64,000 nt of DNA from Stomoxys calcitrans (taxonomy: Eukaryota > Arthropoda > Insecta > Diptera > Muscidae). The notes below the pieces were generated by a model. The model saw nothing but the letters and a program-made list of their open reading frames with translations. It had not been told where the DNA came from and ran no database searches. Positions 45,690 through 57,399 of this stretch are shown piece by piece; within the stretch, counting starts at the first letter, position 1, and every line of letters starts with the position of its first letter. The stretch is from contig NC_081554.1 of NCBI RefSeq assembly GCF_963082655.1, positions 59,525,933-59,589,932 of the forward strand, in the 5' to 3' direction. The position numbers were made by a program, and so were the translations under genes.

Positions 45690-46145
45690 GGCATACTATG
45701 ACCCGTACACAAGCAAGGAGACAAGACGGAATATGTCAACTACAGATGAATAAGTCAAGCGGCCATCGCATACGAGATACTCTTGGACGTATTGTGTGAA
45801 AGATTAAACCCCAAAATCAATGAGATAATTGAGCCCTATTAATGCGGCTTTAAACCAGGTATATCCACCATAGACTAAACATCGATAGCCCTATACGTTC
45901 AAAGGTATTTGAAGCCAAGTCGGAGTTTGGTAGCCCAGCATTAATTAATAAGCCTCTGCAGGATGACGCCTGCTGATACACGTTCCTCAGTAAGAATAGG
46001 AAAGCATCTCTCCGAACCATTCAATACTAAACGAGGTTTCAGACAACGAGGTAGCTTATCGTGTGATCTATTTAATATCCTGGTGGAGAAGATTATACGA
46101 GATGCCGGTGTGAATAGATATGGCTTACTTCTACTGACAAGAAAA
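45690..46145 (+). pseudogene. RTE-like LINE RT fragment, plus strand
   Basis: 'AIAYEILLDVLCERLNPKIN' and later 'FNTKRGFRQRGSLSCDLFNI' give the RT fingers and the block before the catalytic YADD. The catalytic motif itself is not present. It lies head to head with 44650-45616. Confidence 0.7.
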
Positions 46146-46149
46146 GACA

Positions 46150-46685
46150 AATGATCTGTCATAGTAAGTAGGATGGGGAAATCCGCAATCTCAAAATTTT
46201 ATAATATCATACCAACTATATTTTAAAAAACAAAAAAAAAATTGTTTTTAAAAATTAAGAAAAACTTATTTCAAAACAATTTCAAACGTGTGCCATGGAA
46301 TTTCGAACGCCACTACCAAGGAGTTTGGATTTAAAATTCTTTTAAAAATAAAAAAAAAAATTTTGATTTCTCTAAAAATTGCCAATTAAATGTCATGTCT
46401 GGTTATGTATAATGTATCCAAATGTAAGTTTTGTACAATTATTACATGAATCTATGAGGTTCGATGTTTTGATTGGTTTCAGTTAATTAAGTTTTTTTTC
46501 TCTTAATTTTTAATTACAAAAAATTACAGAAAATTGTGAAATTATAATAAATGTATGCTTGTTATAATATTTATAAATATAAGGTAATTGGTATTGGTAA
46601 ACAAAAACAAGAGATATAGACAGAGTAAATGGGGGGGAGAGAGAAAGAGATAGTAAATTGTTATACATTAGGATGCGGCATTTAC
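46150..46685. other. Intron 3' of the 46.7-kb exon; nothing recognised
   Basis: AT-rich sequence without a repeat family. Confidence 0.5.
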
Positions 46686-46913
46686 CAATGCTCTGATAGG
46701 AACGATCCCTGCGCCAGGGCAGTATCAATTCGGCCGCTGTGGGGCCAATCGGGGGATCGGGTGAAAGTAACTTCTCGGGACTCTCACTGCCGCTCCGCTC
46801 ATGTGAGGATGGTGTAGCATAGTGTTGTACAATGCGAGCTTTGGAAGCATCGAACCCGGGTAGATTTTGTATGTGAGCAATTAGTGAATTGTTATTGGCA
46901 CGATCAGAATCCG
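46686..46913 (-). CDS. Exon of Na+/H+ exchanger-like gene (tail, AELILPW block)
   Basis: A 228-nt exon (2 nt, 75 codons, 1 nt). The acceptor is 'caatgctaaacgacag', the donor ATTG|GTAAAT. It encodes DSDRANNNSLIAHIQNLPGF, a middle HERSGSESPEKLLSPDPPIG, and ends AELILPWRRDRSYQSI. It is Ser/Pro-rich and probably disordered and cytoplasmic. SP sites (SPEK, SPDP) could be proline-directed kinase targets; this is inference. The frame has no stop across both junctions (P from C|CG; V from G|TA). Confidence 0.86.
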
Positions 46914-47944
46914 CTGTCGTTTAGCATTGATTTGAGTGGTGTAAGTGTAGGTGTTTTTTTTTTGTTTCATTGAAGAGCGCATTTGTATTTTGATTGTTGT
47001 TGTTTAAAAAAATCACCATCGTATTTTACATTATATATCCACATTATAATGTATATGTGTGATTAAAAAAATTAGGTTTTTTTGTTTATTAAAAAAAAAA
47101 TTACATGTTTTTTGTTGTTTTGATGGAGTTTGTTTTTGTTTTATATATATATAAAAGACACATTATATGCGTACATTTTATTTTTTCGATTCGTTTAGTT
47201 TTGAATAGAAGAATATAAACAAACGAAAAAACAAGAAATAGTTAATTTTTTTTTAAAGAAAAAAAATATTCATAAACATATGTAGCTTTAAAACTTAATT
47301 TTTTTATGTATAAATCGAACGAAATCTAACCAAACGAAATTTGTTTAAACAATTCATAAGAATAACTTCTAACATGATTTAGAATTTCGGGGAGTTCCTT
47401 ACTGATGGATAATTAACCTCTCTACTTAGTACCACTGAAATGCAACTCGAATAGAATTTCATAGCATTCAAATTTACAACTAAAGTGAGCACAGTTGAGC
47501 GATATGATTCGTATGAAATTTGCTGAAAGGCAATTCAAAATATTCTTCGGGAGAAGCAAGAATATGAAAATGAATATAAAAAAATAAGAGCAAAACAAAT
47601 GCAATGGGAAATAAAAAACAAGCGCAACAAGGGCCGAAACTTTGCAATCCTTACGATGGATGGCTATAAAAATTAAAGGCTCGAAATTTCAAATGGGGGA
47701 TTGGTTAGCATGGGTATTACTTATGTTCCATCATTAGAGTCCCGATTTTACTAGCGGAATTGAGGTTTTCAAGTCAATTTAAGTTTAGAAAAAAATGTTG
47801 GAAAATACCACAGCATATGCCAAATAATGGGTACGGAAATTTCGATTTTGCATAAAAATCGGAACTATATTCATCATATAAGAGATTCAAATCGGATTAA
47901 ATTTGAGTTTGAGCTGCTCAAAAAGTAAATTCGGAGGAGTGTTT
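46914..47944. other. Intron, AT-rich; nothing recognised
   Basis: No repeat family or exon found. Confidence 0.5.
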
Positions 47945-48125
47945 TGTATAGGGGTTCGAACACATGGGTTCGAGTCCTGACGAGGACATTACAAAGAATG
48001 GCATTGGCTATCCCACTCCTAATGCTGGCGACATTTGTGGGTTACTATGCGATGCATAGAGTACCATGTAAAAACTCCTCCCTAAAGAGGTGTCATACTG
48101 CGGCACGCTGAACAGTAGAATGGAA
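47945..48125 (+). mobile_element. Degenerate tRNA-type SINE
   Basis: 'cacatgggttcgagtcctga', 'atgctggcgacatttgtggg' and 'ctaaagaggtgtcatactgc'. The tail is replaced by the family B start at 48127. Confidence 0.75.
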
Positions 48126-48126
48126 A

Positions 48127-49731
48127 AACAAGTAAAAAGGCGTTAAGTACGGCCGGGCCGAAATTTTGATACCCACCACCTCGGGTATATATGTAAACCA
48201 CCTTTCGTCATAATCCGGAAATAATTTATGTCCACATAGCAGCTTTATCGAAATATGATCCGATTTGGGCCAAATTCGACAGGGATATTGACTGGTCTAA
48301 TAAGTACGTCACATTGTTCAATTTTGTAGAGCAAAAAAAAAAGCTCTATCTGGGCCATATACGACACAGATGTTGAAAAGCCTAACATAAGACACTGTGT
48401 CAAATTTGAGCGAAATCGGATTATAAATGTGCCTATTATGGGGCCAAAACTTTGAATCGGGAAACCAAAACACAACTCACTGTCCCAAATTTTGGCGTAA
48501 TCAGATATTAAATGCGCCTTTTATGGGCCCAAAACCCTATTCGAGAGATCGGTCTCTAAGGCAGCTATATCCAAACCAAAACACAACTCACTGTCCCAAA
48601 TTTTGGCATAATCAGATATTAAATGCGCCTTTTATGGGCCCAAAACCCTATATCGAGTGATCGGTCTATATAGCAGCTATATCCAAATCTGAACCGATTT
48701 GGGCCAAATTGAAGAGGGCAGTCGAAGGGCCTACCACAACTCACAGTCCCAAATTTCGGCGTAATCGTATATTTAATGCGCCTTTTAAAGCCCCAAAACC
48801 TTAAATCGAGAGATCGGTCTATATGGCAGCTATATCCAAATCTGGACCGATCTGAGCCAAATTTAAGAAGAGTGTTGGACGGCCTAACAAAACTTACTGT
48901 CTCAAATTTCGGCGACATTGGACAATAAATGCGGCCTTTATGGGCCCAAGACCTTAAATCGAGAGATCGGTCTATATGGCAGCTATATCCAAATCTGAAC
49001 AGATCTGTTCCAAATTGCAGAAAGTTGTCGAAGAGCCTAACGCAACTCACTGTCCCAAATTTCGGCGACATTGGACAATACATGCGGCCTTTATGGGCCC
49101 AAGACCTTTAATCGAGAGATCGGTCTATATGGCAGCTATATCCAAATCTGAACCGATCTGGTCCAAATTGCAAAAAGTTGTCGAAAAGCCTAACGCAACT
49201 CATTGTCCCAAATTTCGGCGAAATCGGACAATAAACGCGTCTTTTATGGGCCCTAAATCTTATATCGAGAGATCGGTCTATATAGCAGCTATATCATCTA
49301 AACATATCTGGTCCAAATTGCAGAAAGTTGTCGAAGAGCCTAACGCAACTCACTGTCGAAAATTTCGTTGTTGAGAATTGCAAATGGGCCATATCGGTTC
49401 AGATTTGGATATAGCTCCCATATAAACCGATCTCCCGATTTAAGGTCTTCTTGAGTCGTTACAAGTCGCAATTTTTGTCCGATTTGGCTGTAATTTTCTA
49501 TGCGGTGTTCTGTTACTATGTAAACCGGTCTCTCGATCATCCTTGTGTGGTTCCTAGAAGCTTTACCTTTTGTTTGGTTCCTAGAGGCTTTAAATTTTGC
49601 TGGTTTGACAGAAGTTTGGTATGTAGAATAAAATTATGCCCTTCAACTAAATTTATTATGCATAAATTTTGGTGGTGGGGAGTTCCCAAGATTTGCCCCG
49701 GCCGAACTTAGGACGCTTTTACTTGTTTAAA
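48127..49731 (+). repeat. Family B array joined to an inverted family A end
   Basis: Starts 'aacaagtaaaaaggcgttaa' and 'gatacccaccacctcgggta'. Eight plus-orientation units run to about 49370. Then the orientation flips: 'atggatatagctcccatata' and the end 'ggccgaacttaggacgcttt'. The 132-154 aa frames in both strands are repeat translations. Confidence 0.88.
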
Positions 49732-49739
49732 ATTAAAAA

Positions 49740-49950
49740 TTTTGTGTGTTTGTTTCGAGACGAACCCAATGATCGGAGTTTCTCTTTGCAAATGGAAAAG
49801 GAAAGCCAGAAATCGCAACACACACCAATCACTATGGGACGCGTTTCGTAATTTTTAGCCGTGAAGGCTTCATGGGTCGTTCGTTGGTATTTTGTTCTTT
49901 TACCGAAATTTTTGCAAAAACGACTTTATGATATAAATACCACATTAACC
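49740..49950. other. Unclassified sequence before the inverted repeat
   Basis: No domain or repeat family recognised. Confidence 0.35.
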
Positions 49951-49951
49951 A

Positions 49952-50157
49952 CGCTCGACAACCCTGTCTATTAGCTGTACTTTTCCAATGCAGGTGTTTT
50001 TGTGTAATGACAGATTTTTGTCTACCCATTTACACTACTCCTATGGTATACACATGATTTTGTGCATCTGTTGGAAGCTGTATTGTGAAGACAAAAAAAA
50101 TTACATCAGAACACATGCATTGGGAAAAGTACAGCTAATAGACAGGGTTATCGAGCG
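49952..50157. repeat. Imperfect ~46-bp inverted repeat with 113-bp spacer
   Basis: Left arm 49952-49997 (cgctcgacaaccctgtctat...) matches the reverse complement of 50111-50157 at all but about three positions. Pairing continues partly into the spacer (gtgtaatgacag/ctgatgtaat). Confidence 0.8.
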
Positions 50158-50289
50158 ACGAAACTCCAACTACTTCATGATTGACGTCGGTTTTACATTA
50201 ATGAAAGTACTTTGGATGTCAAGAAATGCTACCATTTTATATTCCTTAAAAGCGGGAGAACCCTCTATGTAGCCGACTAGGTCAGAATC

Positions 50290-51480
50290 ACTTTCTGATT
50301 CGATTTAGCTATGTCCGTCTCTCTGTCCATGTTAACTTGTGTACAAACTACAGGTTGCAATTTTTATTCGATCGTCTTCAAATTTGGCATGGGCAAGTTT
50401 TTCGGCCTAAAGACGAAGCCTATTGAAATTGGAAAAAAATCGATTTAGATTTGGATATAGCGCCCATATATATGTTCGTCCGATTTGCAGTAATAATGCA
50501 ATTAAATGGCCATTTGTAATCCGATTCTCTCGAAATTTGGCAAGAAGGATTTTCTTATGTCTCTCGACATTTCATGGAAATTGGTTCTGATTTAGATATA
50601 GCTCTCATATATATGTTCGTCCGATTTGCAGACTTACAGCAATAAAATTGTCATTTGTTAACCGATTATCACGAAATTTGGCAGGAAGGATGTTTTTACG
50701 ATTGTCGACATTGCTGGTGAATTTTATAGAAATCGGTTCAGATTTGGATATGGCTCCCATAAATATATATCGCCCGATTTTCACTCCTAGAGTCACTGCA
50801 AGCGCATTTATTGACCAATCTTCCCAAAATTTTGTACAACGCTTTCCTCGACGACTTTAGCAATATGTATAAAATTTGCTCGAAATCGGTTCAGATTTAG
50901 ACATAGCTCTCATATATATATTGTCGTCCGATTTGCAGTAATACTGCAATAAAATGGTCATTTGTTAACCGATTTTGTCGAAATTTGGCAGCAAGGATTT
51001 TCTTATGACTTCCGACATTATGGGCGCACTTCATAGAAATCGGTTCAGATTTGGATATAGCTCCTATATATATGTTTGTCCGATTTGCAGTAATAATGCA
51101 ATAAAATGGTCATTTGTTAATCGAAATATGGCAGGAAGGATTTTCTCTTGCTTCTCGACATTATAGATGAATTTTATAAAAATCGATTCAGATTTAGATA
51201 TAGCTGTCATATATTTACATCGCCCGATTTTCACTTTTAGAGCCACTGCAAGAGCAGTTTTTGACTAATATTGCCAAAATATTGCATAACGTTTTTCTCG
51301 ACGAGTACCACGTTATCAAATTTTGGGCAATTTGCATTTGTGAACCGTAGTTATTACAGTTTGAACATATTTGCTCGAAATGTGATATGGATTGTTTAAT
51401 AACCCTTCTAAACACATCCAGCGAGGTCCATCAAAATTGGTTCAGAATTAGACATAGCTCCTACTTTGTACCTATAGGAT
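50290..51480 (-). repeat. Family C array (atatagctcccatatatatg units)
   Basis: About five ~210-bp units with 'atatagctcccatatatatg', 'ttcgtccgatttgcagtaat', 'aaatggtcatttgttaaccg', 'aaatttggcaggaaggatt' and 'atcggttcagatttggata'. A right-end fragment of the same family sits inside the mariner pseudogene at 59568-59748. Confidence 0.85.
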
Positions 51481-51489
51481 AGTTTGTAG

Positions 51490-51555
51490 GTTGTTGTATT
51501 CTGTTGTTCTAGCAGTGTGACTCCATCGGGCCAATCCGGTACGTACAACCGGGTA
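51490..51555 (+). repeat. Repeat F copy
   Basis: 'gttgtattctgttgttctag' and 'ccaatccggtacgtacaacc'. Confidence 0.65.
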
Positions 51556-51574
51556 CTAGAAAGTAATACCGACT

Positions 51575-51715
51575 TTTGCCTTTCCTTACTGGTTACCCTT
51601 AGACATGTTTCTATCAACCTCTCAAGAGTCTTCAGCATAAAGGTTTACAGACTAATAGAACGAAAATCTTTTGCCTTCGTGTGGTAAGGTTTTCCTGCTT
51701 TTGGGTCGCTTAAGC
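51575..51715 (-). pseudogene. LINE RT-start fragment
   Basis: Minus strand reads FMLKTLERLIETCLRVTS after a RSISL-like stretch, the same block found in the LOA/I-like LINE copies (FRPISLSSLMLKTLERL). Confidence 0.65.
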
Positions 51716-51719
51716 CCAT

Positions 51720-52678
51720 TATAATCGTAATTGCTGGAATGGTCTCCATTAAACTCCACGCAATGGAGCGAAACAAAATTTTTCGACCTCAACCACGAAG
51801 CATAGATTAAACTAGTCCCACGCGGGCTATAAAAGAGATGGCTGAGACTTGGTCCTGTGGGTACATCAACTTACGCCCGATATGCAGATTTAAAATTATT
51901 TTTTTTTTTTTTTTTGCTAAAGAAAGCAAGACTATATAAAGCTTAAAGCTTAATCATCGCTCAACTGTGCTCTTCAGAACTCCATTGGGTTTTTACTCTT
52001 CATCTCTTTAAAATACTCTAAACAAGAATAATAAAAAATAAATTTAACAAAACTATGGCATTTTTGTTGTAATTTTTTTTATAAATATAAATTGATTTAT
52101 AAATATTACAAGTAAACAAATTATGGGGGACAAAAAACGAAATAAAATACCACAATTAAACATATCAAACAAAGGGAGGGAGGGGGCGGACAATAACAAA
52201 TAAGGAGTTTAATTATAAACATTCATTTCTTAGATTTTATTATGGGTAGTACGTTTTTAATTTAAAGCTTGAAACTTATTTTTGGGAAATTTATTTTGGA
52301 TATTTTAGTTTCAGAAATTCTTGAAGTAAAATAGACAGCGAAATAGAGATAGAACGAACGATAGAAAAAGAGTTACAGAACTTGTTTTTTTTTTTTTTTT
52401 TTGAAAGTTTTGGGAAATTTGTATATTTCTTTTTTCTCTCGGCTTGGAAGTAATCGTGTTTTTTTATTCGTAGAGAGAAGAAAAATAAACTCAAACCAAA
52501 GAAGAACGTAAACGTAAACGAAAACGTAAAGAACAATAAACCAATAAATAATCACATAACATAAAATAGAACCAAACTCAAAGTTTAGTGAAGTTTATGA
52601 AGTTTCATAGAATTTGAACCAAAAGTTTAAAATAAAATCGATAGTTGAAAGCTTTTAAAAGGGCCATTCAATACTTAC
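51720..52678. other. Intron 3' of the 52.7-kb exon; nothing recognised
   Basis: AT-rich, with T runs at 51900-51915 and 52386-52402. Confidence 0.5.
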
Positions 52679-52807
52679 GTGATGATTTGGCGGTGAAGGT
52701 TAGACCATCCTCCCAGTCATCGCTTTCGCCCACCACAGTGACCTCGGTGAGTTTGTTGTTGGGATTCTCCTCGGCTGTTTCATTAAGAACTTCATTAATA
52801 TAATTAT
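52679..52807 (-). CDS. Exon of Na+/H+ exchanger-like gene (tail)
   Basis: A 129-nt exon (2 nt, 42 codons, 1 nt). A TACTAAC branch-point match lies about 30 nt before the acceptor 'aaccactgaag', and the donor is TCAC|GTAAGT. It encodes NYINEVLNETAEENPNNKLT, then VVGESDDWEDGLTFTAKSS, an acidic stretch. Its first two bases (AT) complete the codon begun by G at 58722. Overall acidic and hydrophilic, consistent with a cytoplasmic tail. Confidence 0.83.
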
Positions 52808-54040
52808 CTTCAGTGGTTTCAAGAGGTGGTTAGTACAAATGGATGAGAAGCGAGCCACAAAGGGTTAACGATGAGGGGTCATGAAAATCATTGTGATGAT
52901 GTGGTGATGACATGATGATGGCGACACATAGAATCACGCATTAAATAAGGACCGTAAGGTATTTTTTGAAGAGGAGTGCATAAAGTTTTCCAAATATTTG
53001 GGGTATGTTTTGTTATATTCACACAGTTTTGTTTTTTGTTTTTAATTTGTTTTTTTTCCAATTTTTAATTTAAGTGCATAGTGTTTAATTTTTTTCAATC
53101 GATGTGCAGTGTTTTCAATAGTAGAAGTAGAAAAAAAGAGAATAAAAGAAAAAAAGTGAAATTTATGATTTGAGTTAAATGCTTGTATGGCTTCTTCTTG
53201 TTTCGACTTAAAATCCAAATTTTAAATGACCTGATTTTCTTCTTAGGCGATTTCTCTATGCATTCAAAGCGACATTCTTGGGTTTGTACACACATTTAAT
53301 GAAAATGCCTTTAAGTTTACACAATTATTATTCGTGGATCAATGGTTTTCTTTTCTCTTTTATGGTATGTTTAAAGCATGAGTCCATGAACTTTTTCAAT
53401 GTACAGATGGTTATGTTAGGGACGACCCAAAACTATGAAAAACAAAATGAGGAAGCGGGATTTTTTAAATCAAAAATAGGTAAATAACAGGATAAATTTC
53501 ATTTTTTACAGATATGACAAATTTGACAAAAAATATTTGGTTTCATCGCTATGCTAATTCTTGTTCTGTAATGGATCAAATCAAGAAAGAACCAACATTT
53601 AAAAATTCAACAAAATGTTTACCCAGACCTAAGAGCATTAGAACTTTGGACAACCCTTGTGTTGCAATCTGCCAACTGACAGTTCTATCGTAAAGCTTGA
53701 CATTATTGAGGTTATACGTACTGAGAACGTTTTGACATACGCTATTTGTATGGTTTACAGTAATTTAAAAGATTCATCTCGCAAAAAAATCGAATTAAAT
53801 CGGGAATATTTTGGTGCGATTATTTTTTAGAACTTTTGACATGGTTTAACTCAACAACACTGCCACCGCAAAGTGTGAAGATGGATCTACCAGTGTGTTG
53901 CCTAAGATTTTATTTATATTTTTAAGTATAATCACCGGAAGCAACAGTGCGCCAAGGTGATTCATTTTATAATCAGAAAAACATTAGCATGAGAAGTGAA
54001 CGATGTTACCAGACCTTATCCTGACATTCTTAGACAATCT
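52808..54040. other. Intron, AT-rich; nothing recognised
   Basis: Contains low-complexity T and A runs and no supported exon or repeat family. Confidence 0.5.
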
Positions 54041-54041
54041 G

Positions 54042-54238
54042 TTGGGTTGCCCATAAAGTAATTGCGGATTTTTTAAAAGAAAGTAAATGCATTTTTAATA
54101 AAACATAGAATGAACTTTAATCAAATATACTTTTTTTGCACTTTTTTCTAAAGCAAGCAATTACAGAGTCACAAGCTGTGAACAAATTTGTCAACGCCGA
54201 CTATATGAAAAATCCGCAATTACTTTTTGGGCAACCAA
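54042..54238 (-). mobile_element. Mariner-type MITE copy 4
   Basis: 'ttgggttgcccataaagtaa' at the left, 'ttactttttgggcaacca' at the right, internal deletion relative to the other copies. Confidence 0.9.
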
Positions 54239-54399
54239 TAGTTCGTTATCCCTTCTTACGTCTATCGAAATGACTATTGCGTTCAAACGGAGTAAGCTAT
54301 CTTATTTCTTGCCCCTGAAAACCTAATTTCTTACCCAACTTGACTGAAATTTGGTATGTGAATGACCACCTAGCACTGCAAAATTCTTAAGCCTTCTTT

Positions 54400-54770
54400 G
54401 GAATGCAATTCGAATTATAGACATGGTTGAGAGACGGGCATGACGAGATGTCAGATGAACAGTAAAGATCCTTTAGAGCACCCAGACCGTGTCAAGGCGA
54501 GGCGGATACCGAGAGAGACCTTAGCCTCTACAAGGGACACAGGTGTACCTATTCTACTTGGGGCATGCATGCACTTTCGATATTGGCTAGGATGAGGTCC
54601 CACCGTTTCGAATTGGACGTTATACGACAACCAATTCAGGGGCATAGAATGGAAGACGATTAAGGAATATATGAAGAATACAGAGTTGCTAACATTAACT
54701 TTTCGGGGTTTCTTTTAAAAATTATCGAAGTGCACAACGAACCGGTTACTGGCTTAAGTAAATACCTGCA
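54400..54770 (+). pseudogene. LINE C-terminal/3' fragment
   Basis: 'GIEWKTIKEYMKNTELLTLT' like sequence near 54645, followed by 'cgaaccggttactggcttaa', which matches the tail at 4965-5072. Confidence 0.45.
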
Positions 54771-54839
54771 ATCCCGTACGATTTTCTACAACTACCTTGG
54801 CTATTCTTGAAAAGTATGACTACTTCTATCGATTGTATT

Positions 54840-55155
54840 AGTCATATAGCCGCAATGCAAATATGCCCATGAACATTCCATTAAGGAACAGAGGGAAACT
54901 AATCACATATTAATGAGTGCTGCCCGATTCAAGTTTAAGATCAATGATAAAAAGGACCTACTGTTTATAGCCGAATCTGAATGGAGTCTCGACACCTCTT
55001 TGCAGAGAATTTTTTACATGGCTGCCATACCAAATGGTACAGTACCTCACAAATGTAACCACCACTGAAAACTTTTTCAGATGTTCTCGTCAGGATTTGA
55101 TCCTAGCTGCTCAGCGTCATAGGCGGACAAGCTAACCATTGCGCTGCGGTACCCT
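54840..55155 (-). mobile_element. tRNA-type SINE, minus strand
   Basis: 'gaacattccattaaggaac', 'gtttaagatcaatgataaa', 'agatgttctcgtcaggattt' and 'cagcgtcataggcggacaag' are the reverse complement of the SINE order, with the head at the right end. Confidence 0.85.
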
Positions 55156-55589
55156 TCTATAGCCACAGTGACTGGATCTTAACCTGTCTGGTCCAATCGC
55201 CTCCAGTACCCCAGGTTAGCATGGTTCTCATCTTGTAGGTTATGGCAGGATAACAAAATACTGTAGTTCTAGTAATGTGTTGCTACAAATACTGGCCATA
55301 CTGGTTGTCCACAATTCAATCTCTAAGAGTCCGGTTCTACTGTTATAAGCAGTATTGTATTATTACAAGCAATTTTGATGTCAATGAACATCGCCAACAT
55401 AGACAATTGTACAGGGAATTTAAAACCCTTCAGAGTTTGATATGCTTATATCAAATCTGAGCTGAATCTGAGCAATTTGCCTCAGCTACTAGCATAGTTT
55501 AATTTGATTTTTTTCGTTTTCGTCCATTTTGATACCAATGGAACAATGGAAGGAGTATGCCTTTTAGTTTTTACAGTAGGACAATCGCT
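55156..55589. other. Unclassified; no gene seen
   Basis: A 61-aa frame (55275-55460) has no domain. No repeat family recognised. Confidence 0.35.
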
Positions 55590-56403
55590 CTAAAAAGGCC
55601 AATCCGATTATCTGATTTAGCTGAAATTTTACATTTAGTGTTCTGTTATGACTCTCACAAACTGTGCGAAGTACGGTCCATGTTGGTCTATCACCAGATA
55701 TAGCCCCCATATTTTAGCAGAATCCATGGTGGTGGGTTCCCAAGATTAGGACCGGCCGAACTTAACACGTTTTTACTTGTCGAGGCTACTTTTTATACAA
55801 ATTTCGTCATTCTGTTTGGAACTCCCCGAAAAATTCGTCTCAGACCCAATAAAGTATATATATTTTTGATCGTCATGACATTTTATGTCGATCTAGCCAT
55901 GTCCATTCGTATGTCTGTCAAAAGCACGTTAACTTTCAAAGGAGTAAAGCTAGCCTCTTGAAATTTCGCACAAATACTTCTTATAGGTGTAGGTCGGTTG
56001 GGATGGTAAATGGGCCATAAGGATCCATGTTTTGATATAGCTGCCATATAAACCGATCATGGATCTTGACTTCATGAGCCACTACAGGGCACAATTTTTA
56101 TCCGATTTGACTGAAATTTTGCATGAGAAGTTTTGTTATGATTTTCAACAACTGTATGCTAAATATGGGTGAAATCGGTGCATAACCTGATATAGCTGTC
56201 ATATAAACCGATCTGGGGTCTTGACTTCTTGAGCCTTTAGAGGGCTCAAATCCTACCCGATTTCGCTGGAATTTTGCCAGATGTGTTTCTTTTATCCTTT
56301 TCTGCCTTAAAAGAGACACCGGGAACAGATCTCGACAAATGCGATCCATGGTGAAGGGAGTATAAAATTCGACCCGGCCGAACTTAGCACGCTTTTACTT
56401 GTT
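55590..56403 (-). repeat. Two adjacent family A fragments
   Basis: First fragment ends with 'aatccatggtggtgggttcc' and 'ggccgaacttaacacgttt' at about 55725-55781. Second runs 55790-56403 with 'tcgtcattctgtttggaac', 'tgccatataaaccgatcatg' and ends 'ggccgaacttagcacgcttt'. Confidence 0.85.
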
Positions 56404-56505
56404 TAGTAATTAGAGCGCACAACATGTTGGGTATATGTTCATAGAGGCTTGAAGCGGATTAAAATCCGGACACTCTTTTCAACCTAACATAACCTAAGCC
56501 AAGGA
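56404..56505 (+). mobile_element. LINE 3' tail fragment
   Basis: 'agagcgcacaacatgttggg', 'acactcttttcaacctaac' and 'ataacctaag' correspond to the tail at 4965-5072. Confidence 0.6.
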
Positions 56506-56509
56506 GCTG

Positions 56510-57290
56510 GCATTGCTAGTCAACCGATGATACATTATCGAAACTTTTAAGCGACTAAAGGATTTTTGATTGAGACAAAATTTTATCAACAACCTCCGGC
56601 GAATACATATCAGTGACAAACTCCTCTGGCGCTATGCGGTCCACTGGAAGCTTTCCCGGGAAATGAGTACACAGGAGTAACTTTAGTGTTTTCTTACTAG
56701 ACATGGTCCATACATTCTGTGACTTCTGAATGTATCCTACCGTAAGAGGTTTGAAACCTAGGAACTTTTTTGCTAGGTTTTTAATCCGAGTTTTGTTCTT
56801 CTCACCCTTTCATTTTCTTAGCTCAGCCTTAGAGACGTCCCAATAGTATGGTAGTGGTAATAGTGGTTTTCACCCTATTGAAGAGTTTTCTGCAACCCTT
56901 GTTTAGACCTACCAATTCTAGGATCCACCATGGCGATCGCTGTTAGCTTCTTGGTTTGGCTCTAGGGCATGATGATTTTAGCGAGTCATTCAGGGATTTC
57001 ATGATCCGCTTGACCACTAAGCCAATGGTCATATCCCAATCGGCCTTGCGTCTGTCAAGCCACTTGTTCAATATTTTCGCCAAAACTATTTTAACGATGA
57101 TCAGAGATGCTATGGTCATCCAACACATCCGACTCACATATTCCTAGGAGGATATTCTCCAATATTACGTGTTGCTCATAATAAATTAGGATTAAATTCC
57201 TGTATTACAAATCGCCAGATTGCAACTTATATTATATTCGCTAAACAGCTCACCCCTTTCGTTGAGATTCGAACTTCCCCATATTTGGTT
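56510..57290 (-). pseudogene. LOA/I-like LINE, copy 3 (minus strand)
   Basis: Minus strand reads SEYNISCNLAICNTGI, a linker IMKSLNDSLKSSCPRAKPRS at 56943-57137, and further in other frames VVDKILSQSKIL, matching the same order in copies 1 and 2. Frameshifts and stops inactivate it. Confidence 0.7.
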
Positions 57291-57395
57291 ATTGTTGTTG
57301 TAGCAGTGTATTATAGCCTGAGGCGGCAGACCTTGCCGATTAAGAACTCCATGGGGTCAATTCGATACGTACAACCGGCTGCCATGGGATTGACA
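57288..57395 (+). repeat. Repeat F, fullest copy
   Basis: 'gttattgttgttgtagcagt', 'ctgaggcggcagaccttgcc', 'cgtacaaccggctgccatgg'. The region contains all blocks of the family in order. Confidence 0.85.
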
Positions 57396-57399
57396 TTTG

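Noticed and set aside
48427..49374. Long frames of 77-154 aa on both strands
   Set aside because: Translations of the family B array, present on both strands because the unit is free of stops in several frames.
52291..52555. Phe-rich frames of 60-81 aa
   Set aside because: T-run translations in an intron.
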